From assembly GCA_964017235.1 (NCBI GenBank), contig OZ024927.1, positions 27,857,160 to 27,921,159 of the forward strand: 64,000 nt of DNA. Reading direction: 5' to 3'. Under the pieces are notes generated by a model. It did no database searches, was not told the DNA's origin, and saw nothing but the letters and a program-made list of their open reading frames with translations. Both the position numbers and the translations under genes were made by a program. Source of the stretch: Sabellastarte sp. h YS-2021. Its lineage: Eukaryota; Annelida; Polychaeta; Sabellida; Sabellidae. Each line of letters starts with the position of its first letter. Within the stretch, counting starts at the first letter, position 1. Below are positions 33,111 through 44,530 of the stretch, one piece after another.

Positions 33111-35524
33111 GGCTCTAGGAGCCAGGCATGGAGGTTTAAGCTTGTCAGATCCCTGTGACGTGCCTTGTTGAAAGGTTGGGTCACTAGATCTGGATGGTGT
33201 GGAAGACAAAGAGGAACCATGGCCGACAGCTCCACTAGGTCCCAAAACCAAGGCATGTTTGGCCATCCCGGAGCAATCAGGATTGCTCTGTGATACCAAT
33301 GGTCTGACAGCTTGCTGACCACCTTCCCCATCAGAGACACTGGGGGAAAGAGGTACATGTCCAGGTTTTCCCAGGACAGCGTCAGAGCGTCCACTGACCA
33401 GGCCTTCGGGTCTGGAATTGGGGACACAAACCGGACTAGTTTGCAGTTGTACCTTGTTGCAAACATGTCCACTTGGGGATAATGCCAAGTTCGGCAAAGG
33501 GTGTCGAAGATCTCCTGATGGAGGGACCACTCTGTCTGAATGACCTGTCCCTGGCGAGACAACTTGTCTGCAATTACATTCAGACGGCCCGGAATATGTC
33601 TGGCCTTCAGTACTGTTTGTCTGAGATTGCACCAACATAGGAGCCGCCAAAGAAGGGCACACAGTGAACCTGACCTCATACCTCCCTCCTTGTTGATGTA
33701 TGCCACAACTGTGGTGTTGTCTGTGGCAATCAGGACGACCTTTCCTTGCACTAAGTGTTGGAATCTTTTTAGTGCTAACAACACGGCCTTTAGCTCTAAG
33801 AAGTTTATGTGTAATTTGCTTTCGGGTACTGACCAAGTCCCGCTTGCTGTGAAGTCGCCTAAGTGAGCACCCCAGCCTTCTTTTGAGGCGTCTGTAAAGA
33901 TTTGTATTGCGTGTTGTAGGGGGTGTAAGGGTTGACCCTTTAGGACCTTTGACTCCTGGGTCCACCACTGCAGGTGCTGATGGAGAGACCTCGGAATTGG
34001 GATCTCTTTTTCCAGAGATTCCGGGACTCTCCAGTGCTTCTTGAGGTGCCACTGAATAGGTCTCATGTGCAGTCTGCCTAGGGTCACCTGTTTTTCTGTC
34101 GCAGTGAGAAGGCCTATAAGAGACATGAAAGTTCTCACTTGGCAAGATCTCCTCTGCAATAGCCCTGTTATTTTTTGTTGAAGGGCTTCCCAACGGTTTT
34201 GAGTCGGTCTGACCAGTCCGTTGAGCAGGTCGTACTGGTAGCCTACAAAGTCGAAGACTTGTTGGGGTTCCAGTTCTGATTTTTGCATGTTTACCATCCA
34301 GCCCAACTCCTGGCAAAGGGCTAGGAGGGACTGGGTTCCCTGGTGGCAAGATTCTTTGGTAGGGGCTCGAATCAACCAGTCGTCTAGGTACTGGTGGATT
34401 CTTATACCCCGTGACTGAGCCATTAACTTGACCTCTTTGACCACAGCAGTGAACTCCATGGGAGCTGTTGAGAGGCCAAAGGGAAGAGCCCGAAACTGGT
34501 ACGACTGGTTCTGGAAGTGGAACCTGAGGAATTTTCGGGATGTGAAGTGGATTGGAATGTGGAAGTAGGCGTCGCTGAAATCTATTGATGACACCCACTC
34601 GCCTTGTTGTAGAGAGGTCCGGATTGACTCTGGAGTCTCCATTTTGAATGTTTTTACGCATAAAAACTGATTTAGAGTACTGAGATCCAAGATTGGCCGC
34701 CACTTTTGGTTCGGCTTTGGGACAATGAACAATCTGTTGAAAAAGGCTAGTGAGGTTCGAACCCTGACCCTCTCTACTGCCTTTTTCTTGATCAGAGCTT
34801 GCACTGCTTCTTGTAAGTGGGAGTCTCTGGTGGGGTTTGCATAGCCGCTTACTATCAGGGGTTCCCTTATTAAGGGAGGTCTGACCTTGAAGGGAAGCAC
34901 ATAGCCCTTTTTCAAAATGGATACTACCTTCGGGTTTGCACCCTTGAGAGCCCATATTTTCCAAAAATTTTGTAGGCGTCCCCCTACTGATTGGACATTT
35001 GCAACACTGAGGACATTTGACACACTTGGGGCAAAGACACAGTGATTTACAAAAGAAGCACTTTTCACATACTTTATTGTATTTTGTGAGTTTAAGATTG
35101 GACTTATGCCTTTCTTTTGTGGCTGCCTGATGTTTTTTACAGAAAGTACATGATGAACAACATTGTGACAATTTACAGAGTCTTTCACAAGAACAGGAAG
35201 ACTTGTCTTTGTTACATTTACAACACCAAACTCCGGACAGGATGTTACTTCCGGAGGAACTTTGCAGTGATTGTCATTTATACGCCTTAGCATCTCTGGC
35301 AGGGCGCGAACCGCGACCGGGTTGACCACCCCTGCCTCTGCCACGGGCTCTCCCGCGATTGCCAAATGTTTTCCATGCAGGCATCTCTTTGCCGGGAGCC
35401 CCGGAGTTTCCAGAATCGTCCTGTTTCCATGTTGAATATGGCTGGTAACGGTGTTGCTTTTTCTGAGTGCCGGCGAACCCACCACGGCCCGGACCGGGCT
35501 GGTTGGTACGCTTATGTGACTCAA
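32957..35524 (-). CDS. DIRS copy 3 reverse transcriptase and RNase H
   Basis: 855 residues. Reverse transcriptase: VGGRLQNFWKIWALKG, FFNRLFIVPKPNQKWRPILD, SIDFSDAYFHIPIHFTSR, LPFGLSTAPMEFTAVVKEV, HQYLDDWLIRA. RNase H: FTDASKEGWGAHLGDF, HINFLELKAVLLALKRF, ATDNTTVVAYINKEGG. The DIRS-specific linker follows (VDMFATRYNCKLVRFVSPIP, APGWPNMPWFWDLVELS). Other authors relate this segment to a Dam-type methyltransferase region; I see no catalytic methylase motif I would vouch for. The frame overlaps ORF1 upstream and the recombinase downstream. Confidence 0.92.
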   Translation of the reverse strand: MSHISVPTSPVRAVVGSPALRKSNTVTSHIQHGNRTILETPGLPAKRCLHGKHLAIAGEPVAEAGVVNPVAVRALPEMLRRINDNHCKVPPEVTSCPEFGVVNVTKTSLPVLVKDSVNCHNVVHHVLSVKNIRQPQKKGISPILNSQNTIKYVKSASFVNHCVFAPSVSNVLSVANVQSVGGRLQNFWKIWALKGANPKVVSILKKGYVLPFKVRPPLIREPLIVSGYANPTRDSHLQEAVQALIKKKAVERVRVRTSLAFFNRLFIVPKPNQKWRPILDLSTLNQFLCVKTFKMETPESIRTSLQQGEWVSSIDFSDAYFHIPIHFTSRKFLRFHFQNQSYQFRALPFGLSTAPMEFTAVVKEVKLMAQSRGIRIHQYLDDWLIRAPTKESCHQGTQSLLALCQELGWMVNMQKSELEPQQVFDFVGYQYDLLNGLVRPTQNRWEALQQKITGLLQRRSCQVRTFMSLIGLLTATEKQVTLGRLHMRPIQWHLKKHWRVPESLEKEIPIPRSLHQHLQWWTQESKVLKGQPLHPLQHAIQIFTDASKEGWGAHLGDFTASGTWSVPESKLHINFLELKAVLLALKRFQHLVQGKVVLIATDNTTVVAYINKEGGMRSGSLCALLWRLLCWCNLRQTVLKARHIPGRLNVIADKLSRQGQVIQTEWSLHQEIFDTLCRTWHYPQVDMFATRYNCKLVRFVSPIPDPKAWSVDALTLSWENLDMYLFPPVSLMGKVVSKLSDHWYHRAILIAPGWPNMPWFWDLVELSAMVPLCLPHHPDLVTQPFNKARHRDLTSLNLHAWLLEPRPSRSKGFLAQWRQELRRLKDVQPEQSTRQSGPFLLDGAKQVRWTSGTHL

Positions 35525-37217
35525 ATGCTGCTATTTCATCTTCCGCCCTCCGGATAATGTCGTCCGGAAACAAAGCCCTGGTTTGCAGAGGACAGTTCCT
35601 GAGAGAGGAAAAGGTATCTGGCTTGACGCCAGCTTTTAGGTGCTCAAGATAAGAATCCCTCCTGACCAGAGTTAAATTAGCCATTTGTATAAAAGTGAAA
35701 TCTGAGAGGTGTTGGAGGGATTTGCCAACCGCAAAACTCACATTTTGGTTGAATGCAGACAGGAAATGTAATTCATCAAGTGCACCTTGAGCTTTTGTGG
35801 AAGATTTTCCTTTTCCCAACTCTGTCTGAAGAATTTGTAACTGTTCTTGAAACGAGTCCTGTATCTTGGTGATGCACCTATTGAAACCAGCGGACTGGTT
35901 ACAAATATAACTGGTCTCTTTTGCTGCTTTCTCCCACTTCCGGAGCGTATCCTGAGCAATAGGGCGGGAGGTGGGTTGGGATGAAGCAAGAGCAGGTTTA
36001 CCAATTCGGGCAAAGGAACTGTTCAACTTCGCCGCGTCATTGGGCCAAGTAGTAACATATTTTCCCGGCCTAGTGATATCTTTATTTTCAGCGGGATGAA
36101 TACCGTACCACCTTGCCTGAGATTTGGGGGGGCGGAGATACTGATCAACATGAAGTCCACCCGGTTCCGTAGACTTGGACGGGTAACCTTCTATGAGGAC
36201 GAGATTTAAATTTTCAAGCTTCTTACAAAGCCAGTCCTCTGGTGGTAAGTCGATAGAGACCTTGCCTACAGGTTGTGCCCGGTGGCCAATCCAGGGATTG
36301 TCTGACTTGGAACTTGGAGTATACTCAAGATCTGGGATATGCGACCAGCCCATGAAAGCACGTACTCCCCTAACAGTCTCTCTGTAATTTTGATCTTCGC
36401 TCAATGTCTTATCCAAATCTGGAGATTCTTGATCAGGAAGGTCAGTGACGTCTTCTTGGTCAGATACCTCACCTTCTTCAAAGTGCTCCGGAGCTGACTT
36501 GAACAAGCTGGATTGCGGAGGAGGTTGAGGCAAAGCAGAGGCCACCGGGCCGGAAGAACTCTGTTGAGAGAATACCGGTTCCGGGTCCTGTTCAGAGTAA
36601 AGGCCTTCTAGAGGAGACGTCCTAGATATTGAGCTGGTAGTGACAGTGGCACTAGGTTTTATCCTATCCGGGCCAAAAGCCGGGGCGGCTTGGCCGGAAG
36701 GGACAGATGATAAGAGAAAGGGTGCCTGAGAAAGAGCTCCCGCGGGAGCTTGGTGCGGTACCGGTGCCTTGACCGGTGAGAAGGAAGGTTGAGGTGAAGG
36801 ACGCTGCCCCAAAGTAATGAGTGCTTCCAGACGGGCCATACGTACTGACCACTTTTCGTCCAAGTCTTTTAACTCTTGGCGGAACATAGGTGGAGGTAAA
36901 GAGAGATCTTGTTCAGCAACATGGGGTGGAGAAGTTGAAGCAACTTCCTGAGATTCCACCTGCGACATGATAGTGACAGTGGACGGATCCACAAGGGCTT
37001 CTTTGGATTTAGATTTCTCCTTCCGCAGTTTGTACGTAGGGGTTGAAAGCTGGAGCAATTGTTCAGGGGTTAAAGTGTCACAAAACTCACACTGCAACTT
37101 TAAAACACACGGGTCTTGGCCCAACCCTTTATCTCTGCATCTGGCACAACGAGAATGAGGGTCAAAATTAGCCATGATATGCCCGCAGGCTCCTTTCCTT
37201 TGTCCTGGAGATGCCAT
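35274..37217 (-). CDS. DIRS copy 3 ORF1 (Gag-like)
   Basis: 647 residues. The N-terminal cluster is KGACGHIMANFDPHSRCARC, then CVLKLQCEFCDTL. The conserved middle is NYRETVRGVRAFMGWSHIPD, LPPEDWLCKKLENLN and KSQARWYGIHPAE. An Arg-Gly tail follows (RGRARGRGRGGQPGRGSRPA). Its first Met (MASPGQRKG) parallels MDSPGEKKG of copy 2, which supports the start. Confidence 0.9.
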   Translation of the reverse strand: MASPGQRKGACGHIMANFDPHSRCARCRDKGLGQDPCVLKLQCEFCDTLTPEQLLQLSTPTYKLRKEKSKSKEALVDPSTVTIMSQVESQEVASTSPPHVAEQDLSLPPPMFRQELKDLDEKWSVRMARLEALITLGQRPSPQPSFSPVKAPVPHQAPAGALSQAPFLLSSVPSGQAAPAFGPDRIKPSATVTTSSISRTSPLEGLYSEQDPEPVFSQQSSSGPVASALPQPPPQSSLFKSAPEHFEEGEVSDQEDVTDLPDQESPDLDKTLSEDQNYRETVRGVRAFMGWSHIPDLEYTPSSKSDNPWIGHRAQPVGKVSIDLPPEDWLCKKLENLNLVLIEGYPSKSTEPGGLHVDQYLRPPKSQARWYGIHPAENKDITRPGKYVTTWPNDAAKLNSSFARIGKPALASSQPTSRPIAQDTLRKWEKAAKETSYICNQSAGFNRCITKIQDSFQEQLQILQTELGKGKSSTKAQGALDELHFLSAFNQNVSFAVGKSLQHLSDFTFIQMANLTLVRRDSYLEHLKAGVKPDTFSSLRNCPLQTRALFPDDIIRRAEDEIAAFESHKRTNQPGPGRGGFAGTQKKQHRYQPYSTWKQDDSGNSGAPGKEMPAWKTFGNRGRARGRGRGGQPGRGSRPARDAKAYK

Positions 37218-37334
37218 GGTAGTTTATCCAACTAACTGACAAATCGTAACACAAAACACACTGTATAAATTAAGAACTACTCAAAATAAAAAGAGTTTCC
37301 AAAAATTCAAACTTTGAATATCGCGCCAAACGAA

Positions 37335-37511
37335 AAAGATGCTATGACGTCACGTCCCTCTGGCGAGTGAAGCAGGAACTAGGCCACCTGGCGAGTGGAG
37401 TGTAGTGTACCGGTCCTGCCGGGGGTGAAACCCAGGACGTCTTTTCTTTCGTTTGGCGGGACCGGCTGGCGCCGGGCTATAGCTATCGTCTGGTAGGTAA
37501 GATGTATTAAC
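37335..37511. repeat. DIRS copy 3 right inverted terminal repeat
   Basis: Inverse of 31365-31540. The outermost gatgtattaacgcaatgaaa matches the ends of copy 2 and of the fragment at 2095-2295 (cgcaataaaa). Confidence 0.92.
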
Positions 37512-37607
37512 GCAATGAAAAATCACTTTCCAAACAATCATTTATCATCTGTTTGATCTTAATGCAGACTGGGACGAGGTAGTGATGAGAGTCATGTTAC
37601 ATAGTTT

Positions 37608-38690
37608 CTGAGAACAAGACCACTGCAGTGGCATTACCTCTCACTGGGGACCAAAAAACACAAAATGATAAACAAATATGAAGTCATAGCTCTGAAAAGA
37701 CGTCATGAAACAGAATATCAACTACACCAAAGACGTATCTGTGGACAGATACAAGATGTATCTTTGTCTATTTTTCAGAGGCCAATAAAGGATTACTCCT
37801 TACTCTCAGTACCCAGGGGGTCCAAAATTTGCCCCAAATCACCCATTTCTTACTGTTTTTGAGATAAACATTTTATATTTCCAACAAATTTCAAGATTGC
37901 GGAAAAAATTTGGAAAATCCTCAATTTAACAGAGGGAGTAGTCCTCAGTACTCACAGGATCCAATATATTGCCCAGAATCGCTCTAGCTCTTAACATTTT
38001 TGAGATAAATGATATTTCAATTTCCGTCACAATTCTTAAAATTTTAAATTTTCGAAGTCTTAAAGGACAAGTCCAAAGTACCCAAGAGGTCCAAATTTTT
38101 TTCAAAACTGATGTATCTCTAACAGTTTTCAACATAATCAACTTTTCCCATTTCTGGCAAAATTTAAGATGGCAGCTGCAATTTGGAAATCAAGATTTTT
38201 CGGAGACAGTACATCCAGAGATTATAGTAACCATGGGGTCCAAACTTTGCTTGAAATAAATCACTCTACTGTGTAACAATTTTCGTGATAATCAACACTT
38301 TCAATTTCCAGCAAAATTCAAGATGGTGGCTAGAATTAAAAAAAAAAAAATTGTTAGGCATTATTTACATGGTCTGTAGTAGCTTTAGGGTCCAATTTGA
38401 AACTGCTCTAACAATTTTCGAGATTATCAATATTTTCAATTTCCGGCTAGAATTTTTCAAAAACATTATATACAAGGTCTATAGCACCCATAGGGTCCAA
38501 AATTTGCTTAAAATCGCTCTATCTGTAATGGTTTTTGAGATAATTGACATTTTCCATTTCTAGCAAAATTTAAGGTAGAGACCAGAATTCAGAAAATTAA
38601 CAAATGTTTATGGGCATTATATCCAGAGGCTATAGTACCCACCTTAGAATCTTCTTGTATGTTGAGATTAAGCGCTATAAAGTCCAATTA
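37608..38690. repeat. ~150-bp tandem array, relative of the 169-bp satellite
   Basis: It starts with aacaagaccactgcagtggc, a palindrome-containing word like the ones at 3425, 56857 and 63577. It continues with diverged units holding ggtccaaaatttgctcaaaa, tcgctctatctctaacagtt, ttcgagataatcaacatttt and caaaattcaagatggtggcc. Each of these lines up with a part of the 169-bp unit. Confidence 0.75.
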
Positions 38691-39240
38691 GAACTAGACA
38701 TTGCGTCTTGACGCAGTGTATCTCCAGATGGAACATGGTTGAAGTGTGAATGTGTCGGGCTTGAGCCTTTTTCCTGGAGCACCAGGTCAGGATTCTCCAC
38801 AGTAGGGCACAAAAAGGGCCTGACTTACTCCCCCCCCCCACCTAAATAGGCAACAACCATGGTGTTGTCTGTAGCTATGGTAGCAATAAGGTTCAAGCAG
38901 AGGTCTTGGAAATCCTTTAGGGCCAAAAGACTGACTTGGTGCCAGATATTGCATGTGTAACTTGCTTCTGAAGGGGACCAGGTTCCCCTTGCAGTGTGTT
39001 CCCCTAAGTGAGCACTCACCCTTCTTGATACATCTGTACGGATTTGCAGAGCATATTTAAGTAGGTGTAATGGTTGACCACTTGACCTTGAAGCACATTA
39101 TCATCCTACAACCACCATTTTAGATGGGGTGGAGTGAACTGGGATCACCTTTTCTAGCGAGTCTGGTACCCTTCAGCTGTTCTTCAAGTGCCACTGTATC
39201 GGCCTCATGTAGAGGCAACCTAGGTGGACTTGCTTCTATA
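38690..39240 (-). mobile_element. Eroded DIRS relic (reverse transcriptase/RNase H)
   Basis: The minus strand still shows LLALKDFQDLC, IATDNTMVVAY and HLGEHTARGTWSPSEA, which align with LLALKRFQHL, IATDNTTVVAY and HLGDFTASGTWSVPES of copy 3. Near 39180 the ccactgtatcggcctcatgt stretch corresponds to the RLHMRPIQWHLK segment. Heavily broken, many changes, old. Confidence 0.75.
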
Positions 39241-39299
39241 TGGGTGTCAGTAACCCACACAACCCCACTGTGGAAAACACCAATAGCAATTTATGAGAA

Positions 39300-40600
39300 C
39301 TGTGACCCCTGGTCTGATTAACAGATAAATTTACCATTGCTTGAGTTGTGAAAACCGGCAAATGGGTTATAATCTTGAGGAGAAGACCGAGTTTGGAAAC
39401 TCGGGCCCCTGGTGTCAGCTGACACTGCTCACAGGCTCGGTAAAAGGCAAGCTGGGTGGCCAGTCTAGGAGGGTGATCACTGTATCTCACAGGAACTTGA
39501 AAAACTTGATGAACCTCCACAGTGGCTGATACAGCAGACTTCTTGCTGGCAGTAGGCTGACCAGTCCGGTTGAGTTCGGCATCTCACGGGGACTAGTAAC
39601 TGGCTGTTGTGGGGTCTGCTAACATAAGGCTGACAGGTAGTTGGACAAATCACGTTGGGAAAGTCTTCTTATCTATAATCACTTTCGATTAGGAGGTAGG
39701 AGGTCCTGACAGTAGGCTGGCTGACTGGTCTGGTAGGTTGAGACAGTCATGTCACCGAGACCAATGACTGGTACAAGAATTTTTTTGTCACCACTTTTCC
39801 TCGGGCAGTAACTGGTTGGTCTAACACTTTTGACCAGCTAGGAGTTCCTAACAGTAGGCTGGCTGACTGGTGTGGTAGGTTCAGACAAGTCATCTCACTA
39901 GAGCTGTTATCACTGGCGATTTCTGTAGATCGACGCTCACCTGTTAGATGCGAGTTGAACTTGAGTAAATGACACAAATATAAATAAAATAATAATATCC
40001 AAATATTGTCATCAAGGGATCAGCCATTATAACGTATTTATATTTTGTTGTCGGTTAAATTGTGCAGATATGTATGAGCACTTCATGGAACAGCCACATA
40101 AATAAAGGAAATAAAAAAACGACCATTGCTCATTGATTTTTTGTCTTTATGGTTAGATAAATTGCAAAAGTGCTGGTTTTACAACATGATTAGTATATCA
40201 TAATTTATTTCTTAAAAACTCGAGTTTACATTGCGTAAATTGATGTGGTCCCCAAATATCGCCACCGAGTTAAGACTCTAGTTTCGGTCAACTCGTTATA
40301 GCACTACATCTCACCAAGACCAATGACTGGTATAAGAATTTCTCTGTCACCAATTTCCTCGGGCAGTAACTGGTTGACCTGAGACAGCCACTTGGGCCCT
40401 AAAAAGGCTACTGCTGGTCTGTTAGCCAGTCCTGTGGACCTGCCCAGTACCAGTGCCTAACCGGCTATAGGTGAAGCAATGCTCTGTAACCAGTTCCTGT
40501 TGGCTCCACAGTTCTGCGAAAACCCATAGGAGCTGGCAGAACTGGGCAAATTAGACGACATCTCAGCAGGGGTAGGCTTATATGAAACAACTGCCTTCTG
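39300..40600. repeat. Old repeat region with duplicated ctggttgg-rich block
   Basis: The block gagaccaatgactggtacaa, then gtcacc-cttttcctcgggc, then agtaactggttg occurs at about 39756-39812 and again at about 40316-40373. Words such as gtaggctggctgactggt also recur. It resembles 1-2094 in vocabulary. No gene. Confidence 0.6.
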
Positions 40601-41690
40601 CCTATTCATAACTGTGTTATCAGCAGATTTTCTCTGTAACCAATAAGTCTGGATACTGCTACTCCATCATGTACTCAACCTCCAAAGCCATTTTCAATAG
40701 TTTCCGTGCAATACAGTCAGCAATAAGTGTGAAAATATCTCCAAAAATGGCCTCGGACAGGTACTGTGGAAGACCTGTGGATGACCTTCAATGAAGAGCT
40801 TCAAGGTCAAGTTTCTGCATGCTTATAGAGGACATATAGATATATTATATATACCAGCCATAGGATGATCTAACTTTCTGTATATGAGAACTGGGCCAAA
40901 ATTTGAAAAAATGGCCAAAATCTGACCTTTAAGAAGCCACCAGTGACCTTGAAATTGAAGGCCAAGGTCACAAAACAATAGTGTTTGTGGCATTGCCCAT
41001 ATATACCCACATACCAAATTTGAAAGCAAAATACAACAATAACAACTTGTGTCAGTGAAGAATGAGTCAAGACTTTAACTCTCTGCCTTATATTCACAGT
41101 ATAATAGTTGTGAATATTTCTATCTGAATATGTCCGTTCTCATTAGAGGCTGTGAGTGGGATAAGGGGATCACCTGAAGTACAAAATATGGAATCCTCTC
41201 AGATCCTGAGGATCAGATCCGGGATCCGGCGGATCGAATCAGATTTTTTGTATCTGACTATTAAAAAATTAATTTTTCAATTTTTAGTGACCAAATATTT
41301 TTTATGTGTAATTTTCAGTCATTTTCATCAGTTACTATACTATACTGAATAATGGGAATGTTGTTATTCACTCCATGAAGTACAATCCAGCGAGTAGTTG
41401 TGGATGTGTGAATTTTAACTTTTATTCCAGTTAAATATACAGGTGATAAATAATAAATGATAAAACTTATTTATTTGTTTTATTCTTTTGTCTTTGTTTA
41501 GTCATTCATTTCATAGTATGGTATTATCATGAATCTTGACAACTATAGACCTTTTTCCCAGTGGGAGCTGAGTTACACTCCCTTAAGTATTGTCTCATAC
41601 TGTGAATCATAGGAGTCCAGAGTGTGTCTGGTTCAGTCAAAATCCGCCTGGATGTGGTGGATAGGGGGGTGATTGTACCAAACTCATTCT
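40600..41690. other. No gene; aaggtca-type scrap and AT-rich DNA
   Basis: 40740-41110 contains gaccttcaatgaagagcttc, aaggtcaagtttctgcatgc and ccttgaaattgaaggccaag, resembling the aaggtca repeats elsewhere. 41180-41250 has several ggatcag/ggatccgg words close together. The rest is AT-rich without recognisable features. Confidence 0.5.
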
Positions 41691-41829
41691 TGTGGCACCA
41701 AATCAGATCACAGAACTCAATAGGATTGATTTTGTGAAAGATCTAACTGAAATATTTTTTAAGTTATTGTGTCTGAAAGGAAATCTCTGCGGCTGCGGCG
41801 TGACCGTACTCAATCCAAAGTATCCTCGA

Positions 41830-42575
41830 CTTTTGTCCGGGGATACAATTACCCAAAGGGTCCAAAATTTGCTCAAAATCGCTCTATCTCTAACAGTTTT
41901 CAAGGTAATTGATATTTCCACTAAAATTCAAGATGGTGGCCAGATAATCAACGGTTTCGATTTCCGGCAAGATGGTGAGTGGATTTTGGAAACTTAGAAA
42001 TTTTCAGAGGCATTATATCCAAGATCTATAGTACCCATAGGGTCCAAAATTTGCTCAAAATCGCTGTATCTCTAACATTTTTTGAGATCATCAACATTTT
42101 CTACTTCCGTCAATATTCAACATGGCAGTCAGAATTCGGAAAACAAAACATTTTTCAGAGACCTTATATCCAGTCTTTTGTACCCTTAGGGTCCAAAATA
42201 TGCTTAAAATCTCTGGATCTCTGATAGTTTCAAGATAATTGATATTTTCCATTTCTGGCAAAATTCAAGATAACAGACAGAATTCAGAAAATGAAACATT
42301 TTTCAGAGACATTATATCTAGGGTCTATAATACTGAAATCCAAAATTTGCTTGAAATTGCTCTATCTCCAATGGTTTTCTAGACAATCAACATTTTCCAT
42401 TTCTGGTAAAATTCAAGATGGTGCCCGGAATTTTTTACAGGTATAATATTCAGTGTCTGTATCACTCATAGGGTCCAAAATTTGTAAAAATTTGCTCAAA
42501 ATGGCTCTAACTGTAAAAGTTTTCGAGATAATCAATATTTTTAAATATCCAGCAAAATTCAAGATGGTAGCCACA
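41830..42575. repeat. ~150-bp tandem array, second block
   Basis: About five diverged units with agggtccaaaatttgctcaa, atcgctctatctctaacagt, gataattgatattttccatt, caaaattcaagatggtggcc and cagaggcattatatccaaga. Same family as 37780-38650. Confidence 0.8.
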
Positions 42576-43560
42576 GCTATTATTCAGTTAGCTATAGAGC
42601 TACAGCTCCAAAAATTTGCCATGACACAGGTCATGGAGACGTAGGTGAACAACATATGATATATCTCACAAAGAAACTGAAATTTCAATAATATTGAAGT
42701 TACAAGTCATTTACTCATTGGCAAAAAATACAGTTGTATTGAAGTTACAAGTAATTTACTCATTGGCAAAATATTGAAGTAGCTATTACTCAGCTACGGA
42801 GACACAGCAGTGAAAATTTACCATGACACAAAATATCAACAAGAGGGTCAGAGATGCCCCAAAAGGCGGGTTGCACAGGTAGCAATAAGGTTAGTGACTG
42901 CTGTAATGAAATTTAGAAACAAGGAAAGAAATGTTGGGACAAAAAAAACTTACAAACGAACAAACAGAATTACACCAATTTCGAAAACACCTTAGCTATG
43001 ATAGTGATCTATCTCCCTGTCAAGTTTGAATTTGATTAGACGAAGCATTTTTGAGCTACAGTCCGGAAACAGAATGTTGGCGGACAAACAAACGGACAAA
43101 AAATGGATAAACAAACGGACAACACATCAATTTCGAAAGCAACTTAGCTATGATAGTGATCTATCTCCCTGTCAAGCTTGAATTCGATTGGACAAAGCCT
43201 TTTCGAGTTAGAGTCCTTAAACCAAAATGTTTAAGGATGTCGGACACATCAATCCAACAGGCAGGCTGGTTACACACAACCCACCTAAAAAGTAGATGAA
43301 CAACATATTTCACCAAAAAACTCTAAATTTAATAGTGTTCAAGTTACAAGTGATTTACATACTGGCAAAATATCAAAGTAGCTATTACTCAGTTAGCTAT
43401 GGAACTAAAGCTCTGAAAATTTGCCTGTAAATCAATAGTATTGAAGTTGCAAATGACTCATTGGCAAAATGTCAAGGTACTTGAAGGTAGCTATTAATCG
43501 GTCAGCTTTAGGGTTACAGCTCTGAAAATTTGCCATGACACAGGTCATCAAAAAGAAGGC
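42575..43560. repeat. Mixed ~160-bp units and gacggacaaacgg repeat
   Basis: 42575-42840 and 43260-43560 hold relatives of the gtagctattactcagttagc unit. 42840-43250 holds the repeat headed by gtcagagatgccccaaaagg, with two units of tagctatgatagtgatctat, tccctgtcaagtttgaattt, attggacaaagc and gacaaacggacaaaa. Confidence 0.7.
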
Positions 43561-44080
43561 GAACAACCTATTTCATAAAAAATAGCATCAGAGATGCCCG
43601 TACCCCACAATCTAGGGAAATATTTTTTAACACCATGAGATATAGAAGCACTGTATCAGTACAAAGTTCAGGATACCTTCAGAGCACTGTCAGTTATATA
43701 AAGGTCCAAACAATGTTTAAATAGAGAAAATAATGTCTAAGAGAAAGATAATGCATGTAAAGATGAAGTATTAAAACAAGACAATTCAATAACAAGATGA
43801 CCACATTAATCAGTAAACTAAACATTACGACACTCATTATCTCCATCTGGCATGGCCGAATTATGGTTTGGATGTTTTAAATATTACCATACATATAGAA
43901 GTGGTAATACATTGAATCAATGCTTATGTGTGGTGTTGAAGCAAAGTCTGTGGCTCACTTGATGAAATTCCATCTGTTACAATTGGAAGTTGTAAAAGTA
44001 AAATTCTTATTGAATTCTAATATGACTTTAACAGTGCTTAATCTGCCTCCAAAGACACACCCAAAGGTGCAACAAGATTT
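43560..44080. other. Repeat scrap and AT-rich DNA, no gene
   Basis: 43585-43700 is related to the 129-bp duplication in the UPRT intron (catcagagatgcccgtaccc, caccatgagatatagaagc). The remainder shows nothing recognisable. Confidence 0.5.
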
Positions 44081-44530
44081 TAAAGGTCAAGGTCACTACG
44101 GCAAGGTCAAATCAAGGTCACACCATGATGCTGCACACCTACAACCCCTAATCAATGTCCCTACTAAGCATCAACTTCCTACACCTTACGGTTTCTGAGA
44201 TATAGCCCAGACAAGATTTTCAAACTCAAGGTCACTACGGCAAGGTCAAAGGTTAAATCAACGTCACACCATGACGTTGCCCACCTACATCCCCTAACCA
44301 ATGTCCCTATTAAGTATCAACTTTCTACACCTCACGGTTTCCAAGACATAGCCCGGACAAGATTTTCAAACTCAAGGTCACTACGGCAAGGTCAAATCAA
44401 GGTCGGATCATGACGTTGCACACCTACACTTCCTAACCAATGTCCCTACCAAGTATCAACTTCCTACAACTTACGGTTTCTGAGATACAGCCCGGACAAA
44501 CTTTTTCCCGCCGCCTGCCACCCCGCCCGA
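44080..44530. repeat. ~140-bp tandem repeat, three units
   Basis: Units carry aaggtcactacggcaaggtc, acaccatgatgctgcacacc, aatgtccctactaagtatca, ctacaccttacggtttctga and atagcccggacaagattttc. Starts are at about 44136, 44283 and 44422. It ends with cgcctgccaccccgcccgac, like the scrap at 28250-28490. Confidence 0.85.

Larger units (their letters stand above)
31329..37518 (-). mobile_element. DIRS1-like tyrosine-recombinase retrotransposon, copy 3
   Basis: About 6.2 kb with inverted terminal repeats of roughly 175 bp (31365-31540, 37335-37511) that appear identical across the body. An internal complementary region at 31598-31694 pairs with both outer ends. Read on the minus strand: ORF1, reverse transcriptase, RNase H, then tyrosine recombinase in an overlapping frame. 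It belongs to the same subfamily as copy 2 and is clearly distinct from copy 1. All parts are present. It looks nearly whole, with perhaps one or two breaks, and is apparently young. Confidence 0.93.
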
